51,477 nt of DNA from Thermoplasmata archaeon. Lineage in GTDB: Archaea > Thermoplasmatota > Thermoplasmata > Lutacidiplasmatales > UBA184. The DNA is taken from NCBI GenBank assembly GCA_021823345.1, contig JAKAOF010000009.1, positions 1 through 51,477 on the forward strand, written 5' to 3'. The translations under genes were made by a program, and so were the position numbers. Every line of letters starts with the position of its first letter. Position 1 is the first letter of the stretch. Below are positions 19,239 through 28,540 of this stretch, piece by piece. Under the pieces are notes generated by a model. It ran no database searches. It was not told where the DNA came from and worked only from the letters and a program-made list of their open reading frames with translations.

Positions 19239-19970
19239 TTGACCGGCAACCGCGGTGGACAGGAGGAAGCGTTGCTCCAGCGTCTTCCCGCGTCCAATAT
19301 CCCAGGGTCCTTTCCCCGGGAACTGCTCTTCGCGAGCGAGAAGGTCATCTTTGAGACCCGTCCCTTGATCTCGGGATTCCTTGCGGTCCCGCTCATCGTG
19401 TCGATCCTCTGGGACCTGCTTTGGGTCGGCACCACCTTCGCCACCCCCTCGCTGGTGTACAATCCGGCGCTCTACTTCTTTGTCCTGCTCCCGTGGATCT
19501 GGGTCCTCGTCCGGTGGAGGAATTGGCGGGGTACGACCTACGCCCTGACGGATCGGCGAGTGGTCCGACGGAGCGGAAAGGAGGGAACGAAGCTTCAGGA
19601 CGCCCCCACGGAGTTCATCGGGAAGGTGGACCTCGACGGGAACACGGTGCGGTTCCGCTTCGGGACCCCGGCGGGACAGGGAGCCCTGGCCCACGGAGGA
19701 GGGATCCTCGGGAACCAGGTGATCTGGAACGACCTCAAGGGGGCGGCCCAGGTGCAGGTGTTCGCATCCGAGTGGATCTCCTTGTACGCCCTGAAGCTGC
19801 AGCGGGAGCGGGTGCGCCAGCAGCTCTTGGCGCGGGTCCTCGCCGACAAGGTGTCCTGCTCGTACTGTGGCACCCTCTTACCCTTGGGATCGATCTCCTA
19901 CGACCGACCCCAGTGTCCCAGCTGCGGTGCCCCGTTGGTCGAGATCCGGCCGGTCGCCATGACGCCATAG
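19239..19970 (+). CDS. Membrane PH-like domain protein with C-terminal zinc ribbon (TTG start)
   Basis: Two hydrophobic segments, TTYALTDRRVVRRSGKEGTK (bacterial-PH-like), CSYCGTLLPLGSISYDRPQCPSCGAPL zinc ribbon. Confidence 0.6.
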   Translation: MTGNRGGQEEALLQRLPASNIPGSFPRELLFASEKVIFETRPLISGFLAVPLIVSILWDLLWVGTTFATPSLVYNPALYFFVLLPWIWVLVRWRNWRGTTYALTDRRVVRRSGKEGTKLQDAPTEFIGKVDLDGNTVRFRFGTPAGQGALAHGGGILGNQVIWNDLKGAAQVQVFASEWISLYALKLQRERVRQQLLARVLADKVSCSYCGTLLPLGSISYDRPQCPSCGAPLVEIRPVAMTP

Positions 19971-20200
19971 CGTGAACCCGATCCACCCCGTGATTCACGC
20001 GCCGCACATAGGACGTTGGAAGGTCAGATACCCGCGTTTCCTATCGTAGCTGCCCCGGTTCCATCTCCGATGTCCAGGACCTTCAGCTGTCCGGAACCCG
20101 GTCGTACGGGCTTCATCGCGCACGTGGTCCCCGTACCTCCCCGGAGTGCTCGCTGGGGCTCCTATCGCCGGTCGTCCAACGGATGAGGTCGCATCAGCGA

Positions 20201-20208
20201 ATATAAGT
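20201..20208 (+). promoter_or_regulatory. TATA-like box AATATAAG upstream of cupredoxin gene
   Basis: AT-rich element ~40 bp upstream of ATG 20244 in a GC-rich background. Confidence 0.4.
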
Positions 20209-20243
20209 AGCAAACTAGCAGTATACTCACTGAGGACCAAGCG

Positions 20244-20966
20244 ATGTCGGTGTCCGTGTATTCCGTGGGAGTGGCCCTGGTCCTGTCGTCCTTGGTGCTC
20301 GCCGTTGCCCCCACGGGCTACCTTCCGTGGCAAGGTGCATGGACCCTGCAGGTCGGCGGCTCGAGTTCGGTCGCGTGCCCGATCGTGCAACCTGCCTCGG
20401 GAAGCACGGGACCCACCGTCGAGTGCTACCTCAATGGAACGGCCCAATTCTCCTGGGAACCGAATACGCTCACGGCACCGGTGGGGGCCACCGTGATCTT
20501 CAGTGTGGGGATCGTGGGCTCGCTCCCCCATGACTTCGCCCTGGATGCGGTGGTCAACGACTCCACGCTTCGCACGTGGACGGCCAATCCCCAGTCCGTG
20601 AGCACGAGCGAGCTGAACGCCTACTTCGCCAATCACACCGCGGTGAATCTCCCGGTGAACAGCTCCTCGTCCCGCTCGGTATCGAACCCGATCCACCTTT
20701 CCGCCTCCCAGGGCGTCTATTACTTCGTCTGCCTCGTCCCCTATCACTTCCAGAGCGGCATGTGGGGCACGCTCACGCTTCAACCCACGGCCAGCGGCGG
20801 TGGCCCCGGCTCGGGCAACTCCTCCTCGAACAACGATATCCCCTACATCGCGATCGGGGTCGTGTTCGTCGCCGTGGTCGGGGTGGCGATCGTGCTAACG
20901 ATGCGCCGAAGGAGCCCTCCGCGGTCCCCGGATCCGGCCCCGAGCCCTCAGATGTCCCAGCGGTAG
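20244..20966 (+). CDS. Membrane-anchored cupredoxin (sulfocyanin/plastocyanin-like)
   Basis: N-terminal signal, PHDFAL and CLVPYHFQSGMWG (type-1 Cu ligand pattern C-x4-H-x4-M), C-terminal TM IPYIAIGVVFVAVVGVAIVLTMRRR. Confidence 0.8.
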   Translation: MSVSVYSVGVALVLSSLVLAVAPTGYLPWQGAWTLQVGGSSSVACPIVQPASGSTGPTVECYLNGTAQFSWEPNTLTAPVGATVIFSVGIVGSLPHDFALDAVVNDSTLRTWTANPQSVSTSELNAYFANHTAVNLPVNSSSSRSVSNPIHLSASQGVYYFVCLVPYHFQSGMWGTLTLQPTASGGGPGSGNSSSNNDIPYIAIGVVFVAVVGVAIVLTMRRRSPPRSPDPAPSPQMSQR

Positions 20967-21415
20967 CGCAAGACCCTTCGTTTCCCTGCCTCGTACATCT
21001 CGTGTTCGGGGGGGATCTCGACAACTCCGAGGAGGTGCGCCCCCAGCCGCGCGCAGGTTCGGCGAGAAGCGACGTTCTCTGGGTCACACGTGATGACCAG
21101 ATGATCCAACCCGTGCTGGCGAGCCAATTGGGAGGCCAGGCGACAGGCCCTTTCCGCGTAGTGATGCCCTCGGAAGGGCAGCTCGACGTCGTAGCCGAGG
21201 TGGCCGGGATAGAACAGGGCGTCATCCGACCCGATACGCAGGCGAAGCCCTCCGATCTTCTCATCCCCGGAGGACAGGACCATCTTGAAGTGATATCCCG
21301 GAACGTGCGCCCTCGCCGGGTCGGGTGGACTCTGGCGCTCGAGGACGAGGGTCAGCTCCTGGTCCGTCATCGTCGGCGGTCGTAGGAAAACGAAGGGCTT
21401 TTCGGGGAGGGTCAT
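20948..21415 (-). CDS. GNAT-family acetyltransferase
   Basis: Start MTLPEKPFVFLRPPTMTDQ inside ORF 20948..22108; LGYDVELPFRGHHYAERACRLASQLARQHGLDHLVITCDPENVASRRTCARLGAHLLG. Confidence 0.8.
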   Translation of the reverse strand: MTLPEKPFVFLRPPTMTDQELTLVLERQSPPDPARAHVPGYHFKMVLSSGDEKIGGLRLRIGSDDALFYPGHLGYDVELPFRGHHYAERACRLASQLARQHGLDHLVITCDPENVASRRTCARLGAHLLGVVEIPPEHEMYEAGKRRVLRYRWDI

Positions 21416-21513
21416 CGATGGGGGGTTCCGGATCTTCGCGGTTGCCTTCTCATCGGGAAGTCCCCGAGGGGGATAAGAGGGACCGTGCCTTCCCGTCCCT
21501 GGGTTGACGAGCC

Positions 21514-22431
21514 GTGTCCACAGCGAGAGACGCTTCCACGATGGTGGTCGCCGCCCGTGGCAGCCCCTTGAGCCGCATCCAAGCGGCCATGGCCAAGGAC
21601 CTGCTGGGGAGGGTCTTCCCGGGGATCCGCTTTCGCGACCGCTGGGTCGTGACCGCGGGAGACCGCGACCGATCGACGTCCATGACGGACCTCCCGACCC
21701 CGGGCTTCTTCGAGAAGGAGGTCGACCGCGCGGTGCTGGAGGGGACGGCCGATGTCGCGGTCCATTCCCTGAAGGACATCCCCTCTGAGATCTCCGAGGG
21801 CCTGGAGATCGTCGCCGCACTCCCCCGGGGACCCGCGGCGGACGTACTGGTCGCAGCGTCGGGCGTTCCCCCGCCCTGGGGAAGTTTGCCGGAGGGATTT
21901 CGTATCGGAACTTCCAGCGTGCGTCGCCGCGCCATCGTGAGGTTCCATTCGCCCCGCGCCCTGTGCGCGCCCATCCGGGGCAACGTGGGCACCCGGGTGA
22001 CGAAGCTGAGGGCGGGACAGTACGACGCGCTGCTCCTGGCCGAAGCGGGCCTGCGCCGGTTGGGAATCGACCTTCCCGCTCGACGGCTTCCCCTCGCCGT
22101 GGCACCACCTGCGCCGGGCCAGGGCATCGTCGCGCTCGTGGCGCTCCGGGAGCGATATGGGGAGTTCGACCCGTTGCGAGAACGGGCCGCTGCCGCCTGG
22201 TGGGAACTCAGGGCCGAGCGGGCCTTCGTGACGGCGATCGGCGGCGGGTGTTCCCAGGCCATCGGAGGGCATGCATCGAGCGCCCGCCGCTCCTTCACCG
22301 CGGCGCAATGGGAGGAGGACGGGTCGGCCCGTCGGCGGCTCCGCATCGCCGGGTCCGTTCCGGATCCCGAGGCGATGGGCAAGAAGGCGGCCAAAGGGCT
22401 TATGAGCGGCCAGTGGGAACGACGTCCATGA
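21514..22431 (+). CDS. hemC: Hydroxymethylbilane synthase (porphobilinogen deaminase)
   Basis: ARGSPLSRIQAA, GFFEKEVDRAVLEGTADVAVHSLKDIP, GTSSVRRRA, IRGNVGTRVTKLRAGQYDALLLAEAGLRRLG, APPAPGQGIVALVALRE. GTG start. Confidence 0.93.
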   Translation: MSTARDASTMVVAARGSPLSRIQAAMAKDLLGRVFPGIRFRDRWVVTAGDRDRSTSMTDLPTPGFFEKEVDRAVLEGTADVAVHSLKDIPSEISEGLEIVAALPRGPAADVLVAASGVPPPWGSLPEGFRIGTSSVRRRAIVRFHSPRALCAPIRGNVGTRVTKLRAGQYDALLLAEAGLRRLGIDLPARRLPLAVAPPAPGQGIVALVALRERYGEFDPLRERAAAAWWELRAERAFVTAIGGGCSQAIGGHASSARRSFTAAQWEEDGSARRRLRIAGSVPDPEAMGKKAAKGLMSGQWERRP

Positions 22432-23447
22432 ACCGGCGACTCCTCGATGTCCTCACCGGAGAGGAACCGGATGCCACCCCCGTGTGGCTCATGCGCCAGG
22501 CGGGTCGTTACCTTCCCGGATACCGAACGCTGCGGGAATCCCACAGCATCCTCGAATTGGCGAAGGACCCAGCGCTGGCCGCGCAGGTCGCGGAAGAGCC
22601 GACCCGCCGCTTCGACGTCGATGCGGCGATCGTCTTCGCGGACATCATCCACCCGTTGGAAGGGTTGGGCCTCGAGGTCCGTCTCGATCCGGGCCAAGGG
22701 CCCGTGGTTCCCGCCCCGATCCGACGGGCGGAGGACCTTCGTCGCCTCGAGACTCCCCTGGACGCCGAAGGAAGGACGGGGTTCGTGGGCGCCACGATCC
22801 GCAAGCTCCGAGAAACCGTCTCCTTGCCCATCATCGGCTTCTCCGCCGCCCCGTTCACCCTCGCCTGCTACGCGTTGCAAGGTTCCTATGAACGGGAGTT
22901 CCCCGAGGTCCGGCGCCGGATCGCCTCCGACGCCGACTTCTTCCGCCGGTTCATGATGGTCCTCTCGGCCTCGGTGATCGAATACCTCCGCATGCAGGAA
23001 AAGGCGGGAGCCCAGGTGATCCAGCTCTTCGACACGTGGGCCGGGGTCCTCTCCGAATCCCAGTACAGCACGCTCGTGGCCCCGTTCTTGGCCGAAGTGT
23101 TGACCTCCGTCGAAGTGCCGACGATCTACTTCTCCACCTCGTCGGCGCACCTGCTCGGCATCCAGGCCAGCCTGGGAGCCACGGCGCTCAGCGTGGATTG
23201 GCGCATGGGACTCGATGAAGTGGCCAAGATCGCCGGGGATTCCCTGGTCCTTCAGGGAAACCTCGATCCCACGGCCCTCCTCGACTCTCGGGAGACGATG
23301 GAACGGGCAGCGAAGGACGTGCTCGCCTCCGTTCCCCGGGGAACTTCGCACATCTTCAACCTCGGTCACGGAGTGCTGCCCACGACCGATCCACAACGGG
23401 TCAAGGAGCTCGTGGACCTCGTTCATTCGGAGACCGAGCGGGGTTGA
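22428..23447 (+). CDS. hemE: Uroporphyrinogen decarboxylase
   Basis: TPVWLMRQAGRYLPGYRTLRE, FADIIHPLEGLGLEV, GFSAAPFTLACYALQGS, NLGHGVLPTTDPQRVKELVDLVH. ATG overlaps the hemC stop. Confidence 0.94.
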   Translation: MNRRLLDVLTGEEPDATPVWLMRQAGRYLPGYRTLRESHSILELAKDPALAAQVAEEPTRRFDVDAAIVFADIIHPLEGLGLEVRLDPGQGPVVPAPIRRAEDLRRLETPLDAEGRTGFVGATIRKLRETVSLPIIGFSAAPFTLACYALQGSYEREFPEVRRRIASDADFFRRFMMVLSASVIEYLRMQEKAGAQVIQLFDTWAGVLSESQYSTLVAPFLAEVLTSVEVPTIYFSTSSAHLLGIQASLGATALSVDWRMGLDEVAKIAGDSLVLQGNLDPTALLDSRETMERAAKDVLASVPRGTSHIFNLGHGVLPTTDPQRVKELVDLVHSETERG

Positions 23448-23508
23448 TCGTGATCTTCGCCCCCGTCGTTCGTCCCCTGCGGGCACCGCTCGGTGAAAAG
23501 GGTCGACC

Positions 23509-24453
23509 ATGATGCGCGAGGCCGTGCTTTCCCTCCAGGACGTCAGCAAGCGCTACGGCACGGTCCAAGCGCTCGATTCGGTCTCCTTCCATCTGGATGC
23601 GCGTGAATCCGTAGGCTACCTCGGCCCGAACGGCGCCGGGAAGACCACGACACTCAAGCTGCTCGCCGGGGTCACGCGGCCGGATTCCGGCACCATCCGG
23701 CTCGGTGGTTTCGACCCGGTCCGGCAGCGGCAACCGGCCCTGTCGAGGACGGGGTTTCTCATCGAGATGCCCGGCACCCTCCCCTACCTCACGGGAGAGG
23801 ACCTCCTCCGGTACGTGGCCGAGCTGAAAGGGATCCCGCGCCCGGAATGGTCGGCGGCGGGTCGGAAGGCGGCCGATGCGGCGGGCGCCACCGAGAATCT
23901 CTCCCGGCGACTCGGGACGCTGAGCACGGGTCAGCTCCGCCGGGTCCTCATCTCCTCCGCGCTCGTAGGAGACCCCGAAGTGTTGGTCCTCGACGAGCCC
24001 ACGCTCGGCCTCGACCCCGCGGCCCGCCGGGACATCCGTGCCCTCCTGAGAGCGCTCCGGAAGGAGGGACGGACGCTCTTGCTCTCGACCCATCTCCTCG
24101 AGGACGCGGAAGCGGTCTGCGATCGCGTGATCTTCCTCCGGGAGGGGAAGATCCTGGGCGACGAACCGATCTCCGGGGCGAGGGGGGAGAACGGGGCTCC
24201 TACCGCCATCCGGGTCCGCACCCTCGACCCGTCCATCCCGGAAGCGCTCCAGAAGCTCCTGCCGGACTCCGTCCGGGTGCACGTGGAGGGAGATCGGGAG
24301 TTCTCGCTATCCTTTTCGGGGGACGAGGCCTTCCAGAGCGAGCTCATCGGCCGGCTGGTGCGCGGAGGGATCCGGCTTTCCTCCGTCACCGAGTCCCGTT
24401 CCAGCCTCGAGGACCGCTACCTCCGCCTCGTGGGGCGGGAGGACCGAACGTGA
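23509..24453 (+). CDS. ABC transporter ATP-binding protein
   Basis: GPNGAGKTTTLKLLAGV, LSTGQLRRVLISSALVGDPEVLVLDEPTLGLDPAARRD, STHLLEDAEAVCDRVIFL. Confidence 0.92.
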   Translation: MMREAVLSLQDVSKRYGTVQALDSVSFHLDARESVGYLGPNGAGKTTTLKLLAGVTRPDSGTIRLGGFDPVRQRQPALSRTGFLIEMPGTLPYLTGEDLLRYVAELKGIPRPEWSAAGRKAADAAGATENLSRRLGTLSTGQLRRVLISSALVGDPEVLVLDEPTLGLDPAARRDIRALLRALRKEGRTLLLSTHLLEDAEAVCDRVIFLREGKILGDEPISGARGENGAPTAIRVRTLDPSIPEALQKLLPDSVRVHVEGDREFSLSFSGDEAFQSELIGRLVRGGIRLSSVTESRSSLEDRYLRLVGREDRT

Positions 24454-25124
24454 GGGCGGTCGCGGCGAACCTGCGCTGGGAGTTCGTCCGGCTGGTGCGG
24501 TCCCAGCGCGTCTACCTCCTTGCGATACCCCCGGTGGCGGGACCGATCGGCAGCGTGCTGGCGTTCCTCTACCTCCAGGTCCCCTCCTATGGGGTGGCGA
24601 TCATGCTGGGACTCTTCGTGACGGGGGGATTGGGAGGTCTCGTGGTCCTCGACCTGAGCGCGCTCTCCATGGGAGAGGAACTCTCCCGGAGGTCCCACCT
24701 CATCTCCTGGGCGCTTCCCCAAGCACGTTGGGAGATCCTCTTCGGCCGGGCCGCCTTGACGCTGGGGGCATCGCTCGGGGCGTTCTCCCTCGGAGCCCTG
24801 ATCCTGTGGGTACTGACGGGCCACGTGACCTTCCAAGGGTCGGCGCTCTCGACCGCGGTCTTGGACCCCGGGCACCTCTTCATCGGAATGCTCGCCCTGC
24901 TCTTCTTCCTCGGGGCGATCACCCTCTGTGCCAGCGTGATCACCCGCAGCGCTTCGGAAGCGCTCGTGGCCGGGGTCTTGGGTGCCGTGGTCACGGCCAG
25001 CATCGCGGGGTATTTTCTTCTGCAACACCAACTCACCATGCTCTTCCCCGTAGTACTGGTCGTGGCCGGGATCGTAGCCCTTGCGTGGGCGGCGATACGG
25101 CTCGAGTCCCTCGAGGACAAGTAG
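24450..25124 (+). CDS. ABC transporter permease (GTG start, 4-bp overlap with ATPase)
   Basis: VRAVAANLRWEFVRLVRSQRVYLLAIPPVAG; multiple TM helices; coupled to preceding ATPase. Confidence 0.75.
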   Translation: MRAVAANLRWEFVRLVRSQRVYLLAIPPVAGPIGSVLAFLYLQVPSYGVAIMLGLFVTGGLGGLVVLDLSALSMGEELSRRSHLISWALPQARWEILFGRAALTLGASLGAFSLGALILWVLTGHVTFQGSALSTAVLDPGHLFIGMLALLFFLGAITLCASVITRSASEALVAGVLGAVVTASIAGYFLLQHQLTMLFPVVLVVAGIVALAWAAIRLESLEDK

Positions 25125-25172
25125 GACGGTCCGGGACGGTACATTTTTTCCCGACCATGGTCTTAATGTAGT

Positions 25173-25187
25173 CACTAGAATATAGTG
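25173..25187. promoter_or_regulatory. Inverted repeat CACTA-GAATA-TAGTG containing TATA-like GAATATAG, upstream of phosphoesterase gene
   Basis: Perfect 5-bp arms; centre ~31 bp upstream of ATG 25211, consistent with a leaderless transcript. Confidence 0.35.
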
Positions 25188-25210
25188 CCACATCCCTGCG
25201 AGTGTTTGGC

Positions 25211-28200
25211 ATGCGTGTGAATGTACGTCTATGGGCTGGGCTAAGTCTTTGTTTGGCGATCGTCATGGTGGCTTCGGGTGGCGCGACGGCGCTTGCTCCC
25301 ACCCAATCTCACGAGCGGGGCGGTTCGCCGGTGGCCCCCGGGCCCGTTACGACGACCCTTCCCGAGTTCCCGAGCAATCTGACGCATTTCGTCCTCATCC
25401 TCCGGGAGAACCACGTGTTCGACGATTACCTGGGGGACTGCTCGCTCAACATCAACAACACCTGCAACGGAGGAAAGTCCTACAATAGCACCGCGACGGG
25501 CACGAGCGTGGAGACCGCCCCGAGCGGACACCAGATCCTCACCCCCTACCTGCACGACTGGGCACGGAACTATTCCGTGTTCGACAATTTCTATTCGTCC
25601 ATCGACCCGTGGTCGGCCCAGGGCCACAACTACCTGTTCACGGCCAACGTTTGGGGAGGCTCCGACAATTGCGGGGGGGCCGTGGAGGGAACCGGGGCCA
25701 ACACGCAGTGGGGAATGTACAATGGTTCCCAGGAGAAGGCGGGAAGTTGCTCATGGAACCCGGATCTGGGTTCGCAGACCTACAACTCGAGCGGGGGCGC
25801 CATCTTCGACCGGTTTGCCGGACCCCGAGTGGCCCAGTCGAAGACCAACATCCCGTTCCTTGCGGACGGGGACAACATCTGGGAACTCTCCAGCCCCGGC
25901 TGCTCGGTCTCCTCCGCGAAGACGATCCCGGGAGACTCGCTCAACTCGCTCCAGATCGTGACCGGGTGCACGAACGGCTACTGGTACAACACCTCGAGCG
26001 GTTCGGCCAGCATGCCCCCCACGGTCAACCCCGCGACGGGCATCCCCCAGTTCCTGTGGGAGTGCCAGTTCTCCTGCGGTACGGTCTCCGGGGACCCCAG
26101 CACCTTCCTCGACTCCTATGCGGCCAACTCCTTCGTGGCGTACCTCAAGGATTACGGCCTTCCGACCTACACCGAGGTCGAGCTCCAGGATGACCACCCC
26201 GGAAGCTACTGCGGCCAGCCCGACCCGGTCTGCATCCAGTGGAACGACGCCGCGACGAATGTCGTGGTCTCCGCGATCGAGAACACGACCTACGCCTCCA
26301 ACACCGTCATCGCGATCACCGAGGACGATTCTCAACAGGGCCAGAACGGGAACGACCACGTGAACAACGACCGCCGGCTCCCGCTGGTGGTCATCGCCCC
26401 GCACACGGTGATGAAGACCGGAGGAAAGCCCTCCACCTGTGGGATCTCCTCGACCTACACCTCGTGCGGCTTCGTAGAGCACCAGACCTTCAACTTCTCC
26501 AACCTCCTCGCCGTGATGGAACGGGTGGACCTCAACGTGAACCCCCAGGTGTTCTACATGGGTGGGATCTCCCCGAACGGCACCGAGTTCCCAATGGTCG
26601 AGAACGACTACTACGCCGAAGGGAACCCGTTCGAGCCCCTCTGGAAGTGTGGCCAACCGGGAGTGCCCTGCAACACGGGACCGGGAGGCGGCGGGTCGGG
26701 CCCGGCCATCTCCTCCTTCACGGCCGCTCCGAGTTCCTTCCCCCTGGGTGGGACCACGTACCTCAATGTCTCGGCGAGCGGGGGGACGACCCCGTATACC
26801 TATTCCTACTCGGGCCTACCGGCGGGATGCGGCTCCACCAACACCTCCTCGCTCGCGTGCACCCCGACCGGCACGGGTTCCTCCACGGTGACCGTGACCG
26901 TGACGGACGCCAAGGCCCTGTCGACCACCTCGCAGGCATCGTTCACGGTCAATCCCTCCGGGGGCGGTGGGAACCCCACCGTCACGTCGTTCACGGCCTC
27001 CCCCTCCCCGATCTCGGTCGGCGCGACGAGCTACCTCAACGTGACCGCCTCGGGAGGGACGCCCCCGTACACGTACGTGTACACGGGACTGCCGACGGGG
27101 TGTACCACGTCCAACACGACCTCGCTCGCCTGTACTCCCTCCGTATCGGGGAGCTTCACGGTGACCGTGACCGTCACCGATGCGGCGGGACACCCCGGAA
27201 CGGGGACGGCCACCCTCACGGTGAACCCCGTCGCCGGTGCTCCGACCATCTCCTCGTTCGTGGCCTCTCCACCGACCATTGCCCCCGGGGGAACCACCTA
27301 CCTCAACGTCTCGGCCACGGGCGGCGTGACCCCCTACGCCTACGCCTATTCCGGACTCCCCGCCGGATGTAACTCCCTGAACGCGGCCTCGGTGCCCTGC
27401 ACCCCCACCGTGACCTCCGGGACCTTCTCGGTGCTCGTGACCGTCACTGGGTCGAACGGTCTCGCCACCTCGACGACGGCCTCGTTCACGGTGTCGAGCG
27501 CCAGTCCGGTGCTCTCGTCGGTGACGCTCGTCCCGACGAGCGCCATCGTCCCGGCCGGGAGCAGTCAGAAGTTCTTCGCCAATGCGCTCGATCAGTTCGG
27601 CCACCCGCTCTCGGGCACGGTCAGCTACCAATGGTCCGTGAGCGCTAGTTCCCTCGGCTCGGTCAACCCGGCCACCGGGGGGAACTCCACGATCTTCACG
27701 GCGGGTAGCCAGCCCGGGGCCTCCGGGTCGATCCTGGTCATCGCCAGCCAAGGCACGGCCACGGCGCAACACACGGCCACACTATCCGTGCTCGGGGTCA
27801 CCGCGACCGAGAGCGCCACCAGCGGGAGTGCGCCGTTGAGCGTGTCGTTCACGGCCTCGGCCAACGGGGGAACCGCCCCGTACACCTACCAGTGGAGCTT
27901 CGGGGACGGGAACTCGAGCCTGTCGCAGAACCCGACCCACAGCTACGCTCAGCCAGGAACCTACACGGCTTCGGTCGCCGTGACGGATGCGCAGTCCCAC
28001 ACGGTCAGCCAGAGCCTCGGTGTGATCACCGTCACCGGAGGGAGTGGGGGATCCCCGATCATCACCTCCTTCGGGGCGTCGACCGCATCGGCCCCGCTCG
28101 GAACCACCGTCTACCTCAACGTCACCGCCACCGGAGGATCGACCCCGTACACCTACGCCTATACGAACCTGCCCACCGGCTGCGGCTCCTACGATACGGC

Positions 28201-28501
28201 GAACTTCCCGTGCACTCCGACCGTGACCGGCGCGTTCCGGGTCACCGTCACCGTGACGGACAACCACGGCCTGACCGCGACCCGGGCCGCATCCTTCAAC
28301 GTGACCGTCGCGAACCCCAACGGAGGGAACAACAACAACCCCAGCGGCACGGGCTTCTCCCTGACCGACCTCCTGGTCGTGGGGTTGGTCATCGCGCTCA
28401 TGGCGGTCCTCCTCGTGGTCTTGCTGAGGCGCGGGAAGAAGTCCACCCCACCGCCCCAGCCCTACCCGCCCCCACCCTGGGCCAGCCCGCCACCTCCCTA
28501 G
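25211..28501 (+). CDS. Secreted phosphoesterase (phospholipase C/acid phosphatase-like family) with Ig-like/PKD repeats and C-terminal TM anchor
   Basis: Signal MRVNVRLWAGLSLCLAIVMVASGGATALA; FVLILRENHVFDDYLGDC, FDNFYSSIDPWSAQGHNYLFTANVWG, VIAITEDDSQQGQNGNDHVNNDRRLPLVVIAP; Ig-like repeats; TM FSLTDLLVVGLVIALMAVLLVVLLRRGKK. ORF could start at GTG 25202. Confidence 0.8.
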   Translation: MRVNVRLWAGLSLCLAIVMVASGGATALAPTQSHERGGSPVAPGPVTTTLPEFPSNLTHFVLILRENHVFDDYLGDCSLNINNTCNGGKSYNSTATGTSVETAPSGHQILTPYLHDWARNYSVFDNFYSSIDPWSAQGHNYLFTANVWGGSDNCGGAVEGTGANTQWGMYNGSQEKAGSCSWNPDLGSQTYNSSGGAIFDRFAGPRVAQSKTNIPFLADGDNIWELSSPGCSVSSAKTIPGDSLNSLQIVTGCTNGYWYNTSSGSASMPPTVNPATGIPQFLWECQFSCGTVSGDPSTFLDSYAANSFVAYLKDYGLPTYTEVELQDDHPGSYCGQPDPVCIQWNDAATNVVVSAIENTTYASNTVIAITEDDSQQGQNGNDHVNNDRRLPLVVIAPHTVMKTGGKPSTCGISSTYTSCGFVEHQTFNFSNLLAVMERVDLNVNPQVFYMGGISPNGTEFPMVENDYYAEGNPFEPLWKCGQPGVPCNTGPGGGGSGPAISSFTAAPSSFPLGGTTYLNVSASGGTTPYTYSYSGLPAGCGSTNTSSLACTPTGTGSSTVTVTVTDAKALSTTSQASFTVNPSGGGGNPTVTSFTASPSPISVGATSYLNVTASGGTPPYTYVYTGLPTGCTTSNTTSLACTPSVSGSFTVTVTVTDAAGHPGTGTATLTVNPVAGAPTISSFVASPPTIAPGGTTYLNVSATGGVTPYAYAYSGLPAGCNSLNAASVPCTPTVTSGTFSVLVTVTGSNGLATSTTASFTVSSASPVLSSVTLVPTSAIVPAGSSQKFFANALDQFGHPLSGTVSYQWSVSASSLGSVNPATGGNSTIFTAGSQPGASGSILVIASQGTATAQHTATLSVLGVTATESATSGSAPLSVSFTASANGGTAPYTYQWSFGDGNSSLSQNPTHSYAQPGTYTASVAVTDAQSHTVSQSLGVITVTGGSGGSPIITSFGASTASAPLGTTVYLNVTATGGSTPYTYAYTNLPTGCGSYDTANFPCTPTVTGAFRVTVTVTDNHGLTATRAASFNVTVANPNGGNNNNPSGTGFSLTDLLVVGLVIALMAVLLVVLLRRGKKSTPPPQPYPPPPWASPPPP
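26705..28320 (+). repeat. Ig-like/PKD repeat array related to that in 11852..14689
   Basis: Repeated ISSFTAAPSSFPLGGTTYLNVSASGGTTPYTYSYSGLPAGC...LACTPTG units plus a PKD unit YQWSFGDGNSSLSQNPTHSYAQPGTYTASVAVTD. Boundaries approximate. Confidence 0.75.
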
Positions 28502-28540
28502 GTGGAGCGCAAGATTTGCGGGAACGAGGACGGGGAGCGC

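Noticed and set aside
20000-20200. Intergenic stretch between 19970 and 20244 as an ncRNA
   Set aside because: No stable structure or conserved motif I could support beyond the TATA-like element.
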